A stretch of 60,295 nt of DNA, taken from positions 1 through 60,295 of the IMG/VR virus record IMGVR_UViG_3300021961_000002. The stretch is one strand, 5' to 3'. Origin of the DNA: a virus. Below, one piece after another: positions 26,317 to 34,128 of the stretch. How positions within the stretch are numbered: the stretch's first letter is position 1; each line of letters begins with the position of its first letter. The translations under genes and the position numbers were made by a program. Below the pieces are notes generated by a model, which worked only from the letters and a program-made list of their open reading frames with translations, was not told the DNA's origin and made no database searches.

Positions 26317-28158
26317 TTATTTACAACCCCCGTAGCTTGCTCCAATACCAGCCTCACAGTTCAACGGCAGTCCTTTCGCCCACGCCGGAGCTTCGCGCAT
26401 ACACTGCATAACAAACTCCTTGGCCTCTTCCGCTTCCGCCTCGGGCACCACACAACAAACGGCATCGTGTACCGTCATAACGACCTTGTAGCGGGAAGCG
26501 ATCTTCAACATCTGTTCGCCAATGATGATACGAGCTAGGGCCTGACATAAATTTTCAATGACCTTACCTCCATATATCTTCGTAGCTGTAACAGAAGCTC
26601 CGCGCTTAGTGTCGTACACTAGCTCATCACCCTCGGTTCTTAAGTTGGGGTAACGTATGCTAAGGCCATTCGGAAGCCCTAGCGCTTCTCTATCCGGATC
26701 AGCCACAATGAGGCCCCCCGTCCCCATCGTGAAGACTAAGTTATCTGCGTTAGTAGCTGGGGGTTTACGACGAATTAAAAAATCCAGTGCTTTATTGGCG
26801 ATATTCCACAACTTGGGAATACTGGCATATGAACTCCGATAAGCCTCTACGATGGAGGCAGCTTCTCCTTCTGACACATCCACACCAAAAGAAGCTAGCT
26901 GGTCGCGAAACCGAACAGCGCCCATCCCATATCCGCAACCTAGGATCGTCGTCTTACCGACAAACCTTTCATCTTTGTTTATGTCTTCCTCTGGTTTGTT
27001 GTAAATTTTTGAGGCCATTATTTTGTAGACATCATCGCCATCTGAAAACGCCTTAACGAGGTCTTTCTGATCGGCAAGCCACGCTAGAGTACGCGCTTCG
27101 ATCTGACTGCTATCGCTATCAATAACTACATGGCCCGGAGGAGCTACTAGCGCGTCCTTAAGCACAGAGCCTCGCGGTAAGTTTTGCAAGTTCACCTTAT
27201 CGTCGCCACCCCAGCGGCCTGTGTGCGCGGCGTAGTAGCGGAGCGGGATTGGTATGGGGCCACGCTTCCCTATTTCTATGAACCTAGCGGTTCGTGTTTC
27301 CTCAATCGTGCTCTTTATCTTCAGCCTTGCGCTCACAAGCGTTTGCACTTTCAGATCATCGTGCTCAAGCAGCTCTTTGAAACCCTCATCGGTCTTGGAG
27401 AAAGCGAAAGTTTCCTTACCTGTGGTCTTACTCGTCTTCACAGGTGGCGTGATGTTTAGCTTGCGCAACGCATCCGCAAACTTAGGATTACTCATTAACT
27501 CTTCTTTTGCTATCCCGACCTCTTCCAAAGTCTTGGCTTTGCTCTCCACGATAGATTGGAGATGCTTTTCAAGTAGCGCGGAGTCAATCTCTAGTTCTGG
27601 CTCTGAAAACATACGTATGGTGAGATCAATTAAACGAAGCTCGGTCAAAGGCACCAGCGGGGTAAGCTTTTTTAGCAGCAGGTAAGTTAGCTCAACATCC
27701 TGCTTACAATACGCACCGTACTTGGCTAGCTCTTCCTTCGAAAAGCTAAGCCGCTTTTTCCCGATAGCGTCATGCACCTCCGTGCCTTTCTCACCCAGCT
27801 CGTAGTGTGTAGCCAGCGATGCTAGTGCAGCGCTTATCTCCGTACCGTGAACCGCGCGTGACATAGACATGGTATCTAGTATGCGCTTAGGGCGGATACC
27901 GAAACGCCAGTTAAGAATAGCCATATCGAACGCTGCGTTGTGAGCGAGTGCTGCGCTCTCCCCCCAGTTGAACTGCGCTAGGAACTCCCGAGTACGCTTG
28001 TGCGTTCCTGAAAACCACACAGTAGGCTCGTCGTCACGCTTGACCCCAACCCCAACAACCTCAAACCGCCTGTCACGTATGTAGGCTTCAGTAGTTTGTT
28101 TTTTGAGATTGAAGTCACGCGAGTAGTGCGTCTCGAAATCAATTGTTAGCAGTTCCAA
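26317..28158 (-). CDS. Family A DNA polymerase with 3'-5' exonuclease
   Basis: 613 residues. The exonuclease domain (1-180) has the DEDD set: DFET (Asp7, Glu9), NAAFD (Asp78) and YCKQD (Asp154). The polymerase domain has motif A DSSQIEAR (Asp349), motif B R-x3-K402TTILGCGY410G and motif C VHDAV (Asp565). At the position of E. coli Phe762 it has Leu406, a variant that has been linked to temperate or slow-replicating marine phages. No 5'-3' nuclease domain is present. It works with the primase-helicase, SSB-like protein and nucleases in this module. Confidence 0.9.
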   Translation of the reverse strand: MELLTIDFETHYSRDFNLKKQTTEAYIRDRRFEVVGVGVKRDDEPTVWFSGTHKRTREFLAQFNWGESAALAHNAAFDMAILNWRFGIRPKRILDTMSMSRAVHGTEISAALASLATHYELGEKGTEVHDAIGKKRLSFSKEELAKYGAYCKQDVELTYLLLKKLTPLVPLTELRLIDLTIRMFSEPELEIDSALLEKHLQSIVESKAKTLEEVGIAKEELMSNPKFADALRKLNITPPVKTSKTTGKETFAFSKTDEGFKELLEHDDLKVQTLVSARLKIKSTIEETRTARFIEIGKRGPIPIPLRYYAAHTGRWGGDDKVNLQNLPRGSVLKDALVAPPGHVVIDSDSSQIEARTLAWLADQKDLVKAFSDGDDVYKIMASKIYNKPEEDINKDERFVGKTTILGCGYGMGAVRFRDQLASFGVDVSEGEAASIVEAYRSSYASIPKLWNIANKALDFLIRRKPPATNADNLVFTMGTGGLIVADPDREALGLPNGLSIRYPNLRTEGDELVYDTKRGASVTATKIYGGKVIENLCQALARIIIGEQMLKIASRYKVVMTVHDAVCCVVPEAEAEEAKEFVMQCMREAPAWAKGLPLNCEAGIGASYGGCK

Positions 28159-28178
28159 CTCTTTCTCCTTCGTGGGAA

Positions 28179-28481
28179 CTATCCGGTTCTATCTCTGGCA
28201 TCCCCATCAATAGAAAAAATCTGAGAAACTACACGCCGCGAGAACGCTTCACCTTGGATGGTGCAGAGTTTGGCGTACAGCAAATCAATGTCTTCTTTTG
28301 GTATGAAGAAGAGCTGACTGTCAATAGGCACTGACTGCGAGGGGTAAAAGACTGTACGAAGCAACGCATCTACAAACCAGTGCCACTTACAAGATAGCCC
28401 CCCACCGACACCCCACTGGAACTCTTCTGGGTGCGTTTCCATACGCTTCATTATAACTTCGACGCCTAGGTTCTTCTCCAT
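28179..28481 (-). CDS. Uncharacterised protein downstream of VRR-NUC nuclease
   Basis: 100 residues from the ATG at 28481, which overlaps the nuclease stop (ATGA). It is Trp/Phe-rich in the middle (FQWGVGGGLSCKWHWFVDALL) and has a mixed charged C-terminus. The translational coupling to the nuclease suggests a shared function. No family recognised. Confidence 0.55.
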   Translation of the reverse strand: MEKNLGVEVIMKRMETHPEEFQWGVGGGLSCKWHWFVDALLRTVFYPSQSVPIDSQLFFIPKEDIDLLYAKLCTIQGEAFSRRVVSQIFSIDGDARDRTG

Positions 28482-28777
28482 CACTCTAACACCTCTAGGA
28501 GGACCGCCCGTAAAGAAGTCACATCTGAGCCGCATTGCAACCACGCGAGGCCCCCGGCGTTTTTTATTTGCGTTAATTCTTGCTGTTGCAGAGCGGTCGG
28601 TTTGTTTGTTCCGGCTTTACACTCAATGCCGATAAACCTCCCCCGGGCACAGGCTATAACATCGGGGACGCCTGAGCGACCAAAACCGTGTGTCTGCGGA
28701 AAAAAATAATACACCTCAAGTTCGCGCAGCAACTTAGTTACTGCGTCTTTAACTTTACCTTCCGGTGTTCTTGCCAT
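28481..28777 (-). CDS. VRR-NUC domain nuclease (Holliday-junction-resolvase-like)
   Basis: 98 residues with the complete VRR-NUC pattern: helical start, then SGVPDVIAC (Asp39), FIGIECKAG (Glu52, Lys54) and TALQQQEL (Gln64/65). This is the PD-(D/E)XK fold of small structure-specific nucleases, which can resolve branched DNA. A palindromic element (28794-28810) lies 16 bases before the start, with RBS gagggagataatc between. Confidence 0.85.
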   Translation of the reverse strand: MARTPEGKVKDAVTKLLRELEVYYFFPQTHGFGRSGVPDVIACARGRFIGIECKAGTNKPTALQQQELTQIKNAGGLAWLQCGSDVTSLRAVLLEVLE

Positions 28778-28793
28778 GATTATCTCCCTCTGC

Positions 28794-28810
28794 TTGTGAC
28801 ACTGTCACAA
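28794..28810. promoter_or_regulatory. Element A palindrome (TTGTGACACTGTCACAA)
   Basis: Perfect 17-base palindrome, 8-base arms around one base. It ends 16 bases before the VRR-NUC start codon. As RNA it folds as 7 bp with a 3-base loop. A TTGACA -35 (minus strand, 28823-28828) lies just upstream without a clear -10. One of seven such sites in the window. Confidence 0.85.
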
Positions 28811-28828
28811 ATAGGATTTGCGGTGTCA

Positions 28829-28863
28829 ATAAAAAACCCCCCGGTGAGTGGGACACCGGGGGG
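28829..28863 (-). terminator. Rho-independent terminator (leftward)
   Basis: Perfect 10-bp stem ccccccggtg/caccgggggg at 28837-28846 and 28854-28863 with a 7-base loop. On the minus strand it is followed by six T (plus-strand A-run 28831-28836). It ends the transcript of the gene at 28919-29815 and separates it from the replication operon. Confidence 0.9.
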
Positions 28864-28918
28864 CCTAGTTAGGCTGGGAAGAAGGAGAAAAAACCCAGCC
28901 GTTATGCACAGTCGTAAG

Positions 28919-29815
28919 TTATAACTCCTGATCCATGTTTGCAATAGTGTAAAAAGTAACTCCGTTCTCGGACCTCCACTTATTGCCGACATCAAGAACA
29001 TGCGCGCTGGGCGACTTTTGCAGCTTGAGCATACCCAGTCCGTACTTCACCCAAGCCGGAAGCTCGGACTCTGTTAAAGGACTAAACTCCTTTGCGTCGG
29101 GTAAAGTTTTTGGAACTTCTTTATGTGTACAAACATAATAAGTGTCTTCCTCTATAACTACCGTGGCAAAAGATTTAGCTGCGGTAAGCATACTACTCCA
29201 CGCTTCGTAGTCAGAAGCCTTCGACTGTAAGACCTCCAGTACCTCCGCTGGTGGAGGGGAGGGAATCTGCCCTAACATTTGCAAGCGTTGCTTAAGGGTC
29301 AGAGATGCAAGATGCTTTTCCAAACTTTGCCTAAAGCTACGGTCGAAATCAGAAAGTTTGTTGAAGCTGTATACGTCGAGCCTTTCAATCGACGCTCTAT
29401 TTATCCGTTCCTGCATATTGAACTGCTTAACGAACTTGCAAATCTTAGCCACAGCAATCTTGTGGTGGGAAGTGCGAATGGCTGCAGTACATTTGTTATG
29501 CTCGCTCGCCAGCGTAGACTCAACCTTGTAGTGCTTGTTGTTGCGGCCCCACCCCTCGCGGTCACTCACATCGCAAGAACCCATCTTTGACCCATTGCTC
29601 CCAAGGAAGTCGATCTGACAGCGCGCCCTATCGCTAAAGCCATAGGGGGTAAACACGATGCTCCAGCCCTTGCGTCGCCTACTTACCGCGACAGCCAAGT
29701 CCCAAGCGCGAGGAAATATAGAGGGTACGGTAGCCGCGTCACCCTTCCACTCGACGCTAAACTTAGGCCGGTCGGGCCATGGGTATGCGACGTTAGTTTT
29801 ATTGTCCGTATTCAT
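28919..29815 (-). CDS. Uncharacterised 298-residue protein
   Basis: No recognised domain. The N-terminal third is beta-rich with Trp/Arg (PRAWDLAVAVSRRRKGWSIVF), a middle part is helical (FVKQFNMQERINRASIERLDVY, then SLEKHLASLTLKQRLQMLG), and the C-terminus is mixed. An element-B palindrome (29832-29844) lies 17 bases before the start with aaggagagctgaa between. It stands between the DUF3150-like gene and a terminator, so it is the last gene of the MoxR/VWA transcript or has its own promoter. Confidence 0.6.
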   Translation of the reverse strand: MNTDNKTNVAYPWPDRPKFSVEWKGDAATVPSIFPRAWDLAVAVSRRRKGWSIVFTPYGFSDRARCQIDFLGSNGSKMGSCDVSDREGWGRNNKHYKVESTLASEHNKCTAAIRTSHHKIAVAKICKFVKQFNMQERINRASIERLDVYSFNKLSDFDRSFRQSLEKHLASLTLKQRLQMLGQIPSPPPAEVLEVLQSKASDYEAWSSMLTAAKSFATVVIEEDTYYVCTHKEVPKTLPDAKEFSPLTESELPAWVKYGLGMLKLQKSPSAHVLDVGNKWRSENGVTFYTIANMDQEL

Positions 29816-29831
29816 TTCAGCTCTCCTTTCC

Positions 29832-29844
29832 GTTGCAATGCAAC
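29832..29844. promoter_or_regulatory. Element B palindrome (GTTGCAATGCAAC)
   Basis: 6-base arms around one base, 17 bases before the start at 29815, directly before the RBS. As RNA it folds as a 5-bp stem with a 3-base loop. One of four sites in the window. Confidence 0.8.
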
Positions 29845-29851
29845 TCTACCC

Positions 29852-30706
29852 TTACCAATAACCCTTCAGGATATCGTCCACGCGGACCTTAACGTCCGCA
29901 CGTTGTGTCGCGCTGTCCTTGATGTCGTCGATATCTAGGCCAGACAACGCCGCCTCAAGGTCGGCCCGCGCACGCTCAAGCTGCGGGTCTTTCGTTATGT
30001 TGAGGTGACCCAACAGATCGCACAGCTCGCGCGGGTTCTCTAGGAACGTGTCGTAGTAGCGTTTCTCCTGCCCCTCAACATCCGTCAGCTTGTCAGACAT
30101 TGTGGTTAGCATCTTATGCAGACGGTCCCACGCATCCTGAGTCGCTTCCTTCAGCCGCTCGTTGAAGTTGTCCTCGTACCCACGTCGCATGTCGTCCAAG
30201 TCCTCCTGCGGGATATCCAACCGGAAGTCGCCGCTGTCCGGCAGAGGGCTGAACACAAGCCGTACACCGAACCGTCCCCGTATCTCACTAGCGTCGGGGT
30301 AGTCGGACGGGTTGAACATGTAGCCTAAGCCCGTGGACTTAGCTTGGACCTGCTGCACCAAGTCGGGGTAGCGGTTCACGAACTTATCGACCAACGCATT
30401 GAACCCATCTATGCGGTCGTTCATCGCCGCCTTGTAATCGAACACGGCAGACACCGGGAGCAAGCGCGGCCCACGGTCTAACCAGGGTAGCGTCCGCCAG
30501 AGGTGGAATTGCCGCAACGATGCTGAGAACTTGCGGATATCGTCGAGCATCTTAGTGCCCGCCATTAAATCCTTCTGCACACGCGCAGCGTTACGGGTAG
30601 CTTGGTTGTCAGTATTCACCTTGTCTGTCTGACCACGATCTAACTTCGTAGCCGTCCAGCAAGAGATATTGAGTTCGGTCAAAATTGCAGCGTTATTGAT
30701 AGACAT
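29852..30706 (-). CDS. DUF3150-like protein of the MoxR/VWA set
   Basis: 284 residues, start at 30706 with gaaggagaagaact. The N-terminus (LTELNISCWTATKLDRGQTDKV) and the following helical region with FRLDIPQEDLDDMRRGYEDN match what I know of DUF3150 proteins, which occur next to MoxR ATPase and VWA genes on plasmids and phages. It is mostly helical with coiled-coil stretches (about 20-60 and 175-230). It probably forms a complex with the AAA+ ATPase and VWA proteins upstream. Target unknown. Confidence 0.55.
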   Translation of the reverse strand: MSINNAAILTELNISCWTATKLDRGQTDKVNTDNQATRNAARVQKDLMAGTKMLDDIRKFSASLRQFHLWRTLPWLDRGPRLLPVSAVFDYKAAMNDRIDGFNALVDKFVNRYPDLVQQVQAKSTGLGYMFNPSDYPDASEIRGRFGVRLVFSPLPDSGDFRLDIPQEDLDDMRRGYEDNFNERLKEATQDAWDRLHKMLTTMSDKLTDVEGQEKRYYDTFLENPRELCDLLGHLNITKDPQLERARADLEAALSGLDIDDIKDSATQRADVKVRVDDILKGYW

Positions 30707-30732
30707 AGTTCTTCTCCTTCGTTTCTAATCAG

Positions 30733-30984
30733 TTACTCGGTTGGTTCACCGGCCAACTTGGCCGTTAGGTAAAGCTCATGCGGCACTAACTCGACCGTCA
30801 TAGTATCGGCGCTGTCCTGCCAGACATGATAGGTGGAGTCTCTGCCCGAACGATACTTACGCTCGAACCGCTCGGCCCTGTCTAGGATACTCGTGAGCAG
30901 CGCCGCGTCCTCTATCGGCATGATGTAGTCCTTGTAGCCGATATGCACCACCGCTCGACGGCCTGTCCCTTCTTTAATACTCAT
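30733..30984 (-). CDS. Small uncharacterised protein
   Basis: 83 residues, RBS ggaggagtaagca. It shows an N-terminal beta pattern (RAVVHIGYKDYIMPI), a helix (DAALLTSILDRAERFERKY) and a Tyr/Trp/acidic C-terminus. It lies between the VWA and DUF3150-like genes, and an element-B palindrome sits about 40 bases before its start inside the VWA gene end. No family recognised. Confidence 0.55.
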   Translation of the reverse strand: MSIKEGTGRRAVVHIGYKDYIMPIEDAALLTSILDRAERFERKYRSGRDSTYHVWQDSADTMTVELVPHELYLTAKLAGEPTE

Positions 30985-30987
30985 TGC

Positions 30988-32334
30988 TTACTCCTCCGTA
31001 TTGACGTGAATGGTCTGACCCGTGGTTGCATTGCAACCCTTGTTGTTGATGATGACCCACAGGACGGGGCACGGCCACATGCCACCCCAGTCATCGCCGA
31101 CTTCACCATCGGTAAACACAACAGCACACGCTGGCTTAATCCGCTTCTCCTCCAGATACTTGGTGACACACGACGGACGTGTACCGCCGCCACCCCTAGG
31201 TCTGCTTTTGGTCGCGAACGTATCCAGTTCATCCTGCTCGTAGGTTTCGTGCCGCTGCACATCGTAGTCCCAGTAGATGAGATCGACCCGCTCCGGACGT
31301 ACCGCTTGCATGGCACCGGACACACCACCCAGTATGAGTTTCATATCCTCAGGGTTACCCCAGATGGAACCGGACAAGTCTGACGCGAACACCACAGGCC
31401 CAAGGCTTATGGCTTCGGAGCCAGCAAAAACACAGTCGTCCGATAGCCCCATCAGGCGACGATTAGGTCTAGCGTAAGTGGACTCGTCCCGGCCAGAGCA
31501 ATTACTGGACATGAACTGGAGCAGAGCATCGCGCCATGCCACCCGTGGGGTGACGAGATCATCAATGAGCCCATTTAGTCCACCAGCACCCTTACCGCAG
31601 AACCGCTTGTGGTTTTGAGCGCCCTTGTTGAGTGCATCTTCAACATCCTCCTTAAGCTTTTCCTTCTCCTCCTCCGACATTTCGGAGGCACCATCCCAGT
31701 CGTGGTCGTCGAACCCATTGGGTTGTTTGGTGCTAGGTGTGCGCGGTCCTTTACCACCTCCACTACCTCCGCCGCCTTCTTCACCTTCCTCACCTTCCTC
31801 ACCTTCCTCACCTTCCTCACCTTCTTCACCTTCCTCCTGCTCTTTGAGTAAGATGTCGAAGATTTGCTTGACGGTAAGGCCGCGATACTTCGTGTCGAAT
31901 AGGCCCATAATGGTTCCGTCTGGATACCGAGGCATCGCTATGAAAGCCTGACGGGGGTCCATGTCGTAGAGCGTGAGGTTAATCCAATAGTCCATCGCAG
32001 AATTCGCTAGGTGAGCGTTACGCTTCATCAAGTTCTTATACACTTGGAGATGTTGACACAGCTTGTGCAAATTCTCGTGTAGTATGACGAACGCGATCTC
32101 CTTTCTATTGTGGGCAGCAATCAAGTGGTAACCATACCGCTCATCTCGTCCATTGGTACACGCTGTCGGATGGTCATCCACCAGCTCACAGGTACCGATA
32201 TGCAGGGACGGCCAAAAGAAACTAGCTCTCTCGTCGCCCTGTAGTTTCAAACGTACCGACAAGAACTTGCGGCTAAGTTCGGCTTTCTCCGCGTCAGTAA
32301 AGGCGGAGGTAGACCTCTTAGGCATGGGTTGCAT
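30988..32334 (-). CDS. Metallopeptidase + VWA domain protein (DUF2201-like)
   Basis: 448 residues. The N-terminal part has HENLH (His86-Glu87...His90), an HExxH zinc-peptidase motif within FVILHENLHKL. A poly-Glu-Glu-Gly linker (about 167-187) leads to a C-terminal von Willebrand A domain with an intact MIDAS: DLSGS (Asp319, Ser321, Ser323), GGGTRPS and FTDGE. This combination is the DUF2201 family, usually next to a MoxR ATPase, as here. VWA-MoxR pairs act as chaperone-like remodelling machines; the peptidase may cut or bind the target. Element A is 16 bases before the start. Confidence 0.75.
   Translation of the reverse strand: MQPMPKRSTSAFTDAEKAELSRKFLSVRLKLQGDERASFFWPSLHIGTCELVDDHPTACTNGRDERYGYHLIAAHNRKEIAFVILHENLHKLCQHLQVYKNLMKRNAHLANSAMDYWINLTLYDMDPRQAFIAMPRYPDGTIMGLFDTKYRGLTVKQIFDILLKEQEEGEEGEEGEEGEEGEEGEEGGGGSGGGKGPRTPSTKQPNGFDDHDWDGASEMSEEEKEKLKEDVEDALNKGAQNHKRFCGKGAGGLNGLIDDLVTPRVAWRDALLQFMSSNCSGRDESTYARPNRRLMGLSDDCVFAGSEAISLGPVVFASDLSGSIWGNPEDMKLILGGVSGAMQAVRPERVDLIYWDYDVQRHETYEQDELDTFATKSRPRGGGGTRPSCVTKYLEEKRIKPACAVVFTDGEVGDDWGGMWPCPVLWVIINNKGCNATTGQTIHVNTEE
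31024..31038. promoter_or_regulatory. Element B palindrome (GGTTGCATTGCAACC)
   Basis: 7-base arms around one base, inside the last codons of the VWA gene, about 40 bases before the start at 30984. The spacing is longer than at the other element-B sites. Confidence 0.75.
31781..31834. repeat. 9-bp microsatellite in the VWA gene
   Basis: About six units of caccttcct (minus strand: Glu-Glu-Gly). They encode the acidic linker between the peptidase and VWA domains. Slippage would change linker length without shifting the frame. Confidence 0.85.
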
Positions 32335-32349
32335 AGTAGTTCTCCTTCG

Positions 32350-32367
32350 TTGTGACAGGTGTCACAG
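32350..32367. promoter_or_regulatory. Element A palindrome with 2-base centre
   Basis: TGTGACA-GG-TGTCACA; one base longer at the centre than other copies. It ends 16 bases before the VWA start at 32334, with gaaggagaactact between. The variable centre fits an RNA hairpin loop better than a fixed dimer operator. Confidence 0.8.
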
Positions 32368-32377
32368 ACTGTTATCG

Positions 32378-33484
32378 TTAGATCAGGTCTTGGTTCTCGA
32401 CGAGCCAAGTACGGAACGCGCTGTTCTTGGTCAGTATGGTCTGCTTGCCGCACCGGACAGCGTTGATATAGAACAACGCGAGCTGCTCGTCTGGCATCCG
32501 GCTCATGTAGGTGCAGATAGGAGCGAGGTTATCCGGGTTGAGTACCGCCACCAGCTTGAACGCCATCACCACACAGGCCGCACCATCGTCAGGGATACGT
32601 GCGGTGGAGGGGGAGTTTTGGATTGTCTCCAGCTTAGGCAATTGGTCCTGCAGATTGATCCACGTCACGAGGTCACGCGCCGCTGCCGCACCGATAGTCC
32701 CGGCCAGAACGGGTAACAAAGACGCAGGAGACTGACCAGCCCGTGAATGTACAATTTCGCACGCGGCCTCAATCGACCTTCCGGATACGAAGGGACGGGT
32801 AGGGTGCTTCGGATTAAAGATCATCTCGTTGTTCTCTTGCCCCGGTTCCAGCCACGAGGCGAACGCCTCAGGTGTCTGCTTTAACCAGGCGCAAACCGGA
32901 GGCGTGCCCTCGTACAGGTAAGAGCGGTTATCCAGCAGCCATTTGATCTGAGGGTCTGCGTCTGGCTTACGGATAACAAGTCTTGTGAAGCGGTTGATGC
33001 TATGCGCTTGAAAATCGTCACCCACACCCATCGCCGTGAGGTTACCCGTCAAGAAACGAATGAACCCCTCCGGTGCGTACCACGAGCCTAGGCGCGGCTT
33101 AGTGCGTTCTAGAAGCGGGTGCGTCATATTCCGCACCGCCCGTCCTGCCTTGCTGAACTCATCCATGCAGATGACCGGCTTCATGCCGGGGCGCGGCGGC
33201 GAAAACAGCTCGTTGATATACATCCGAATGGTCTGGTTCTCGTGGTTAAGCGCCGGGACACCGATGTCAGACACATCCTTCGACGCCATGTCCCAGTAGA
33301 TCGGCCAGTATATTTCGTCCCCGGCACGCTCGTTCGCTAGGCGCGTTATGATACCAAGCAGAGTACTCTTGCCGATGCCGCTCTCGCCAACGAGGGAGTA
33401 TACGAGTCCGGGAGTCGCGACTACCCAGTTAGCGGCTTCGTCCAAGGAAACCGTATGGCTACCCTCATTGATAATATTAGTCAT
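32378..33484 (-). CDS. MoxR-like AAA+ ATPase
   Basis: 368 residues from the ATG at 33484, with gaaggagaagttcc as RBS; an upstream in-frame start would lie inside the palindrome and is rejected. Walker A is GESGIGKST (33-41) and Walker B VICMDEF (104-110). The insert and the TLLERTKPRLGSW/FLTGNLTAMG segments fit the MoxR/CbbQ/CobS-like group. It forms a set with the VWA-peptidase and DUF3150-like genes downstream. Such phage genes are sometimes labelled cobS, but no cobalamin genes are present. Function is probably ATP-driven remodelling of a protein complex. Confidence 0.8.
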   Translation of the reverse strand: MTNIINEGSHTVSLDEAANWVVATPGLVYSLVGESGIGKSTLLGIITRLANERAGDEIYWPIYWDMASKDVSDIGVPALNHENQTIRMYINELFSPPRPGMKPVICMDEFSKAGRAVRNMTHPLLERTKPRLGSWYAPEGFIRFLTGNLTAMGVGDDFQAHSINRFTRLVIRKPDADPQIKWLLDNRSYLYEGTPPVCAWLKQTPEAFASWLEPGQENNEMIFNPKHPTRPFVSGRSIEAACEIVHSRAGQSPASLLPVLAGTIGAAAARDLVTWINLQDQLPKLETIQNSPSTARIPDDGAACVVMAFKLVAVLNPDNLAPICTYMSRMPDEQLALFYINAVRCGKQTILTKNSAFRTWLVENQDLI

Positions 33485-33499
33485 GGAACTTCTCCTTCT

Positions 33500-33516
33500 T
33501 TGTGACAGTGTCACAA
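33500..33516. promoter_or_regulatory. Element A palindrome (TTGTGACAGTGTCACAA)
   Basis: Perfect palindrome 16 bases before the MoxR start at 33484. It lies about 50 bases downstream of the expected transcription start of the promoter at 33575-33603, so it is in the leader RNA. Confidence 0.85.
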
Positions 33517-33574
33517 CTGATTTGGTTTTTGGGTTGGCGTCCGTTCGATCAGACGCTCTTCTTATTATGGATAC

Positions 33575-33603
33575 ATAATAGCATATAACTTAAACAATGT
33601 CAA
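33575..33603 (-). promoter_or_regulatory. Sigma-70-type promoter for the MoxR/VWA transcript
   Basis: Minus strand TTGACA (33598-33603), 17-base spacer, TATTAT (33575-33580). The flanks, CTATTGACATTGT and GCTATTAT, are nearly the same as in the promoter at 36279-36307. The -35 lies inside the 3' end of the upstream gene. Confidence 0.8.
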
Positions 33604-34006
33604 TAGGTTTAGACGGGTCTGCACCTATAAACATCGCACGTATAGCCTCCGCAGAGATGCGACCCTGCATCTCCTCCAGCTCTGCCTCCTTTCGCTGCTT
33701 CTCCTCCAGCTCCCGCTGCTCCCGCAGCTTCGCCTCTCGCATAGCGTTCACGTTGAGCGCCGCTCGTGTGAAGCCCTCACCCCATATCTCCACGCACCGC
33801 GAGCGAGACATCCCTCGCTTATAGTTGGATATGAGCAGGTCCACGCTCTCCCCTCGGTCGCGCAGCAATGCTTTTTCAAAATCAAGCTCTTGGCTACGCC
33901 GGTACGCTGCCGCAACCATAGCCTCCATAGCTGTCTCCTCTGCCGCCCTACGGGAGCGAAAAGATGCGTCGTACCTACGTCTTGTTTCTCTATCTACTTT
34001 TGGCAT
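33590..34006 (-). CDS. Uncharacterised coiled-coil, Arg/Glu-rich protein
   Basis: 138 residues, preceded by ggaggatgaa. It is very charged, with an Arg-rich N-terminus (KVDRETRRRYDASFRSRRAAEE) and a long predicted coiled coil near the end (REAKLREQRELEEKQRKEAELE). A short RCVEIWGEGFTRAAL segment suggests a folded middle. It is followed at once by a promoter within its own end. Function unknown. Confidence 0.6.
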   Translation of the reverse strand: MPKVDRETRRRYDASFRSRRAAEETAMEAMVAAAYRRSQELDFEKALLRDRGESVDLLISNYKRGMSRSRCVEIWGEGFTRAALNVNAMREAKLREQRELEEKQRKEAELEEMQGRISAEAIRAMFIGADPSKPIDIV

Positions 34007-34007
34007 T

Positions 34008-34127
34008 TCATCCTCCTATAAAAATACAGATACCACCGTCACCACAGCCCATGACCCACTCTATGACTACCAACGCATAGATAGCTCCGAGTAGGGCCAT
34101 GACTACAAACATACTGACAGAACGCAT
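34008..34127 (-). CDS. Small membrane protein
   Basis: 39 residues: MRSVSMFVVMALLGAIYALV, then VIEWVMGCGDGG and a hydrophobic end. One transmembrane helix spans about 5-26. The RBS is aaaaggagaagtgaa, and the stop is 1 base before the next start. An element-B palindrome (34146-34158) lies 19 bases before the start. No relative recognised. Confidence 0.6.
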   Translation of the reverse strand: MRSVSMFVVMALLGAIYALVVIEWVMGCGDGGICIFIGG

Positions 34128-34128
34128 T

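Noticed and set aside
32378-33484. Cobalamin chelatase subunit (cobS) as a metabolic gene
   Set aside because: The MoxR fold explains the similarity; no other cobalamin gene occurs and the partner is a DUF2201 VWA-peptidase.
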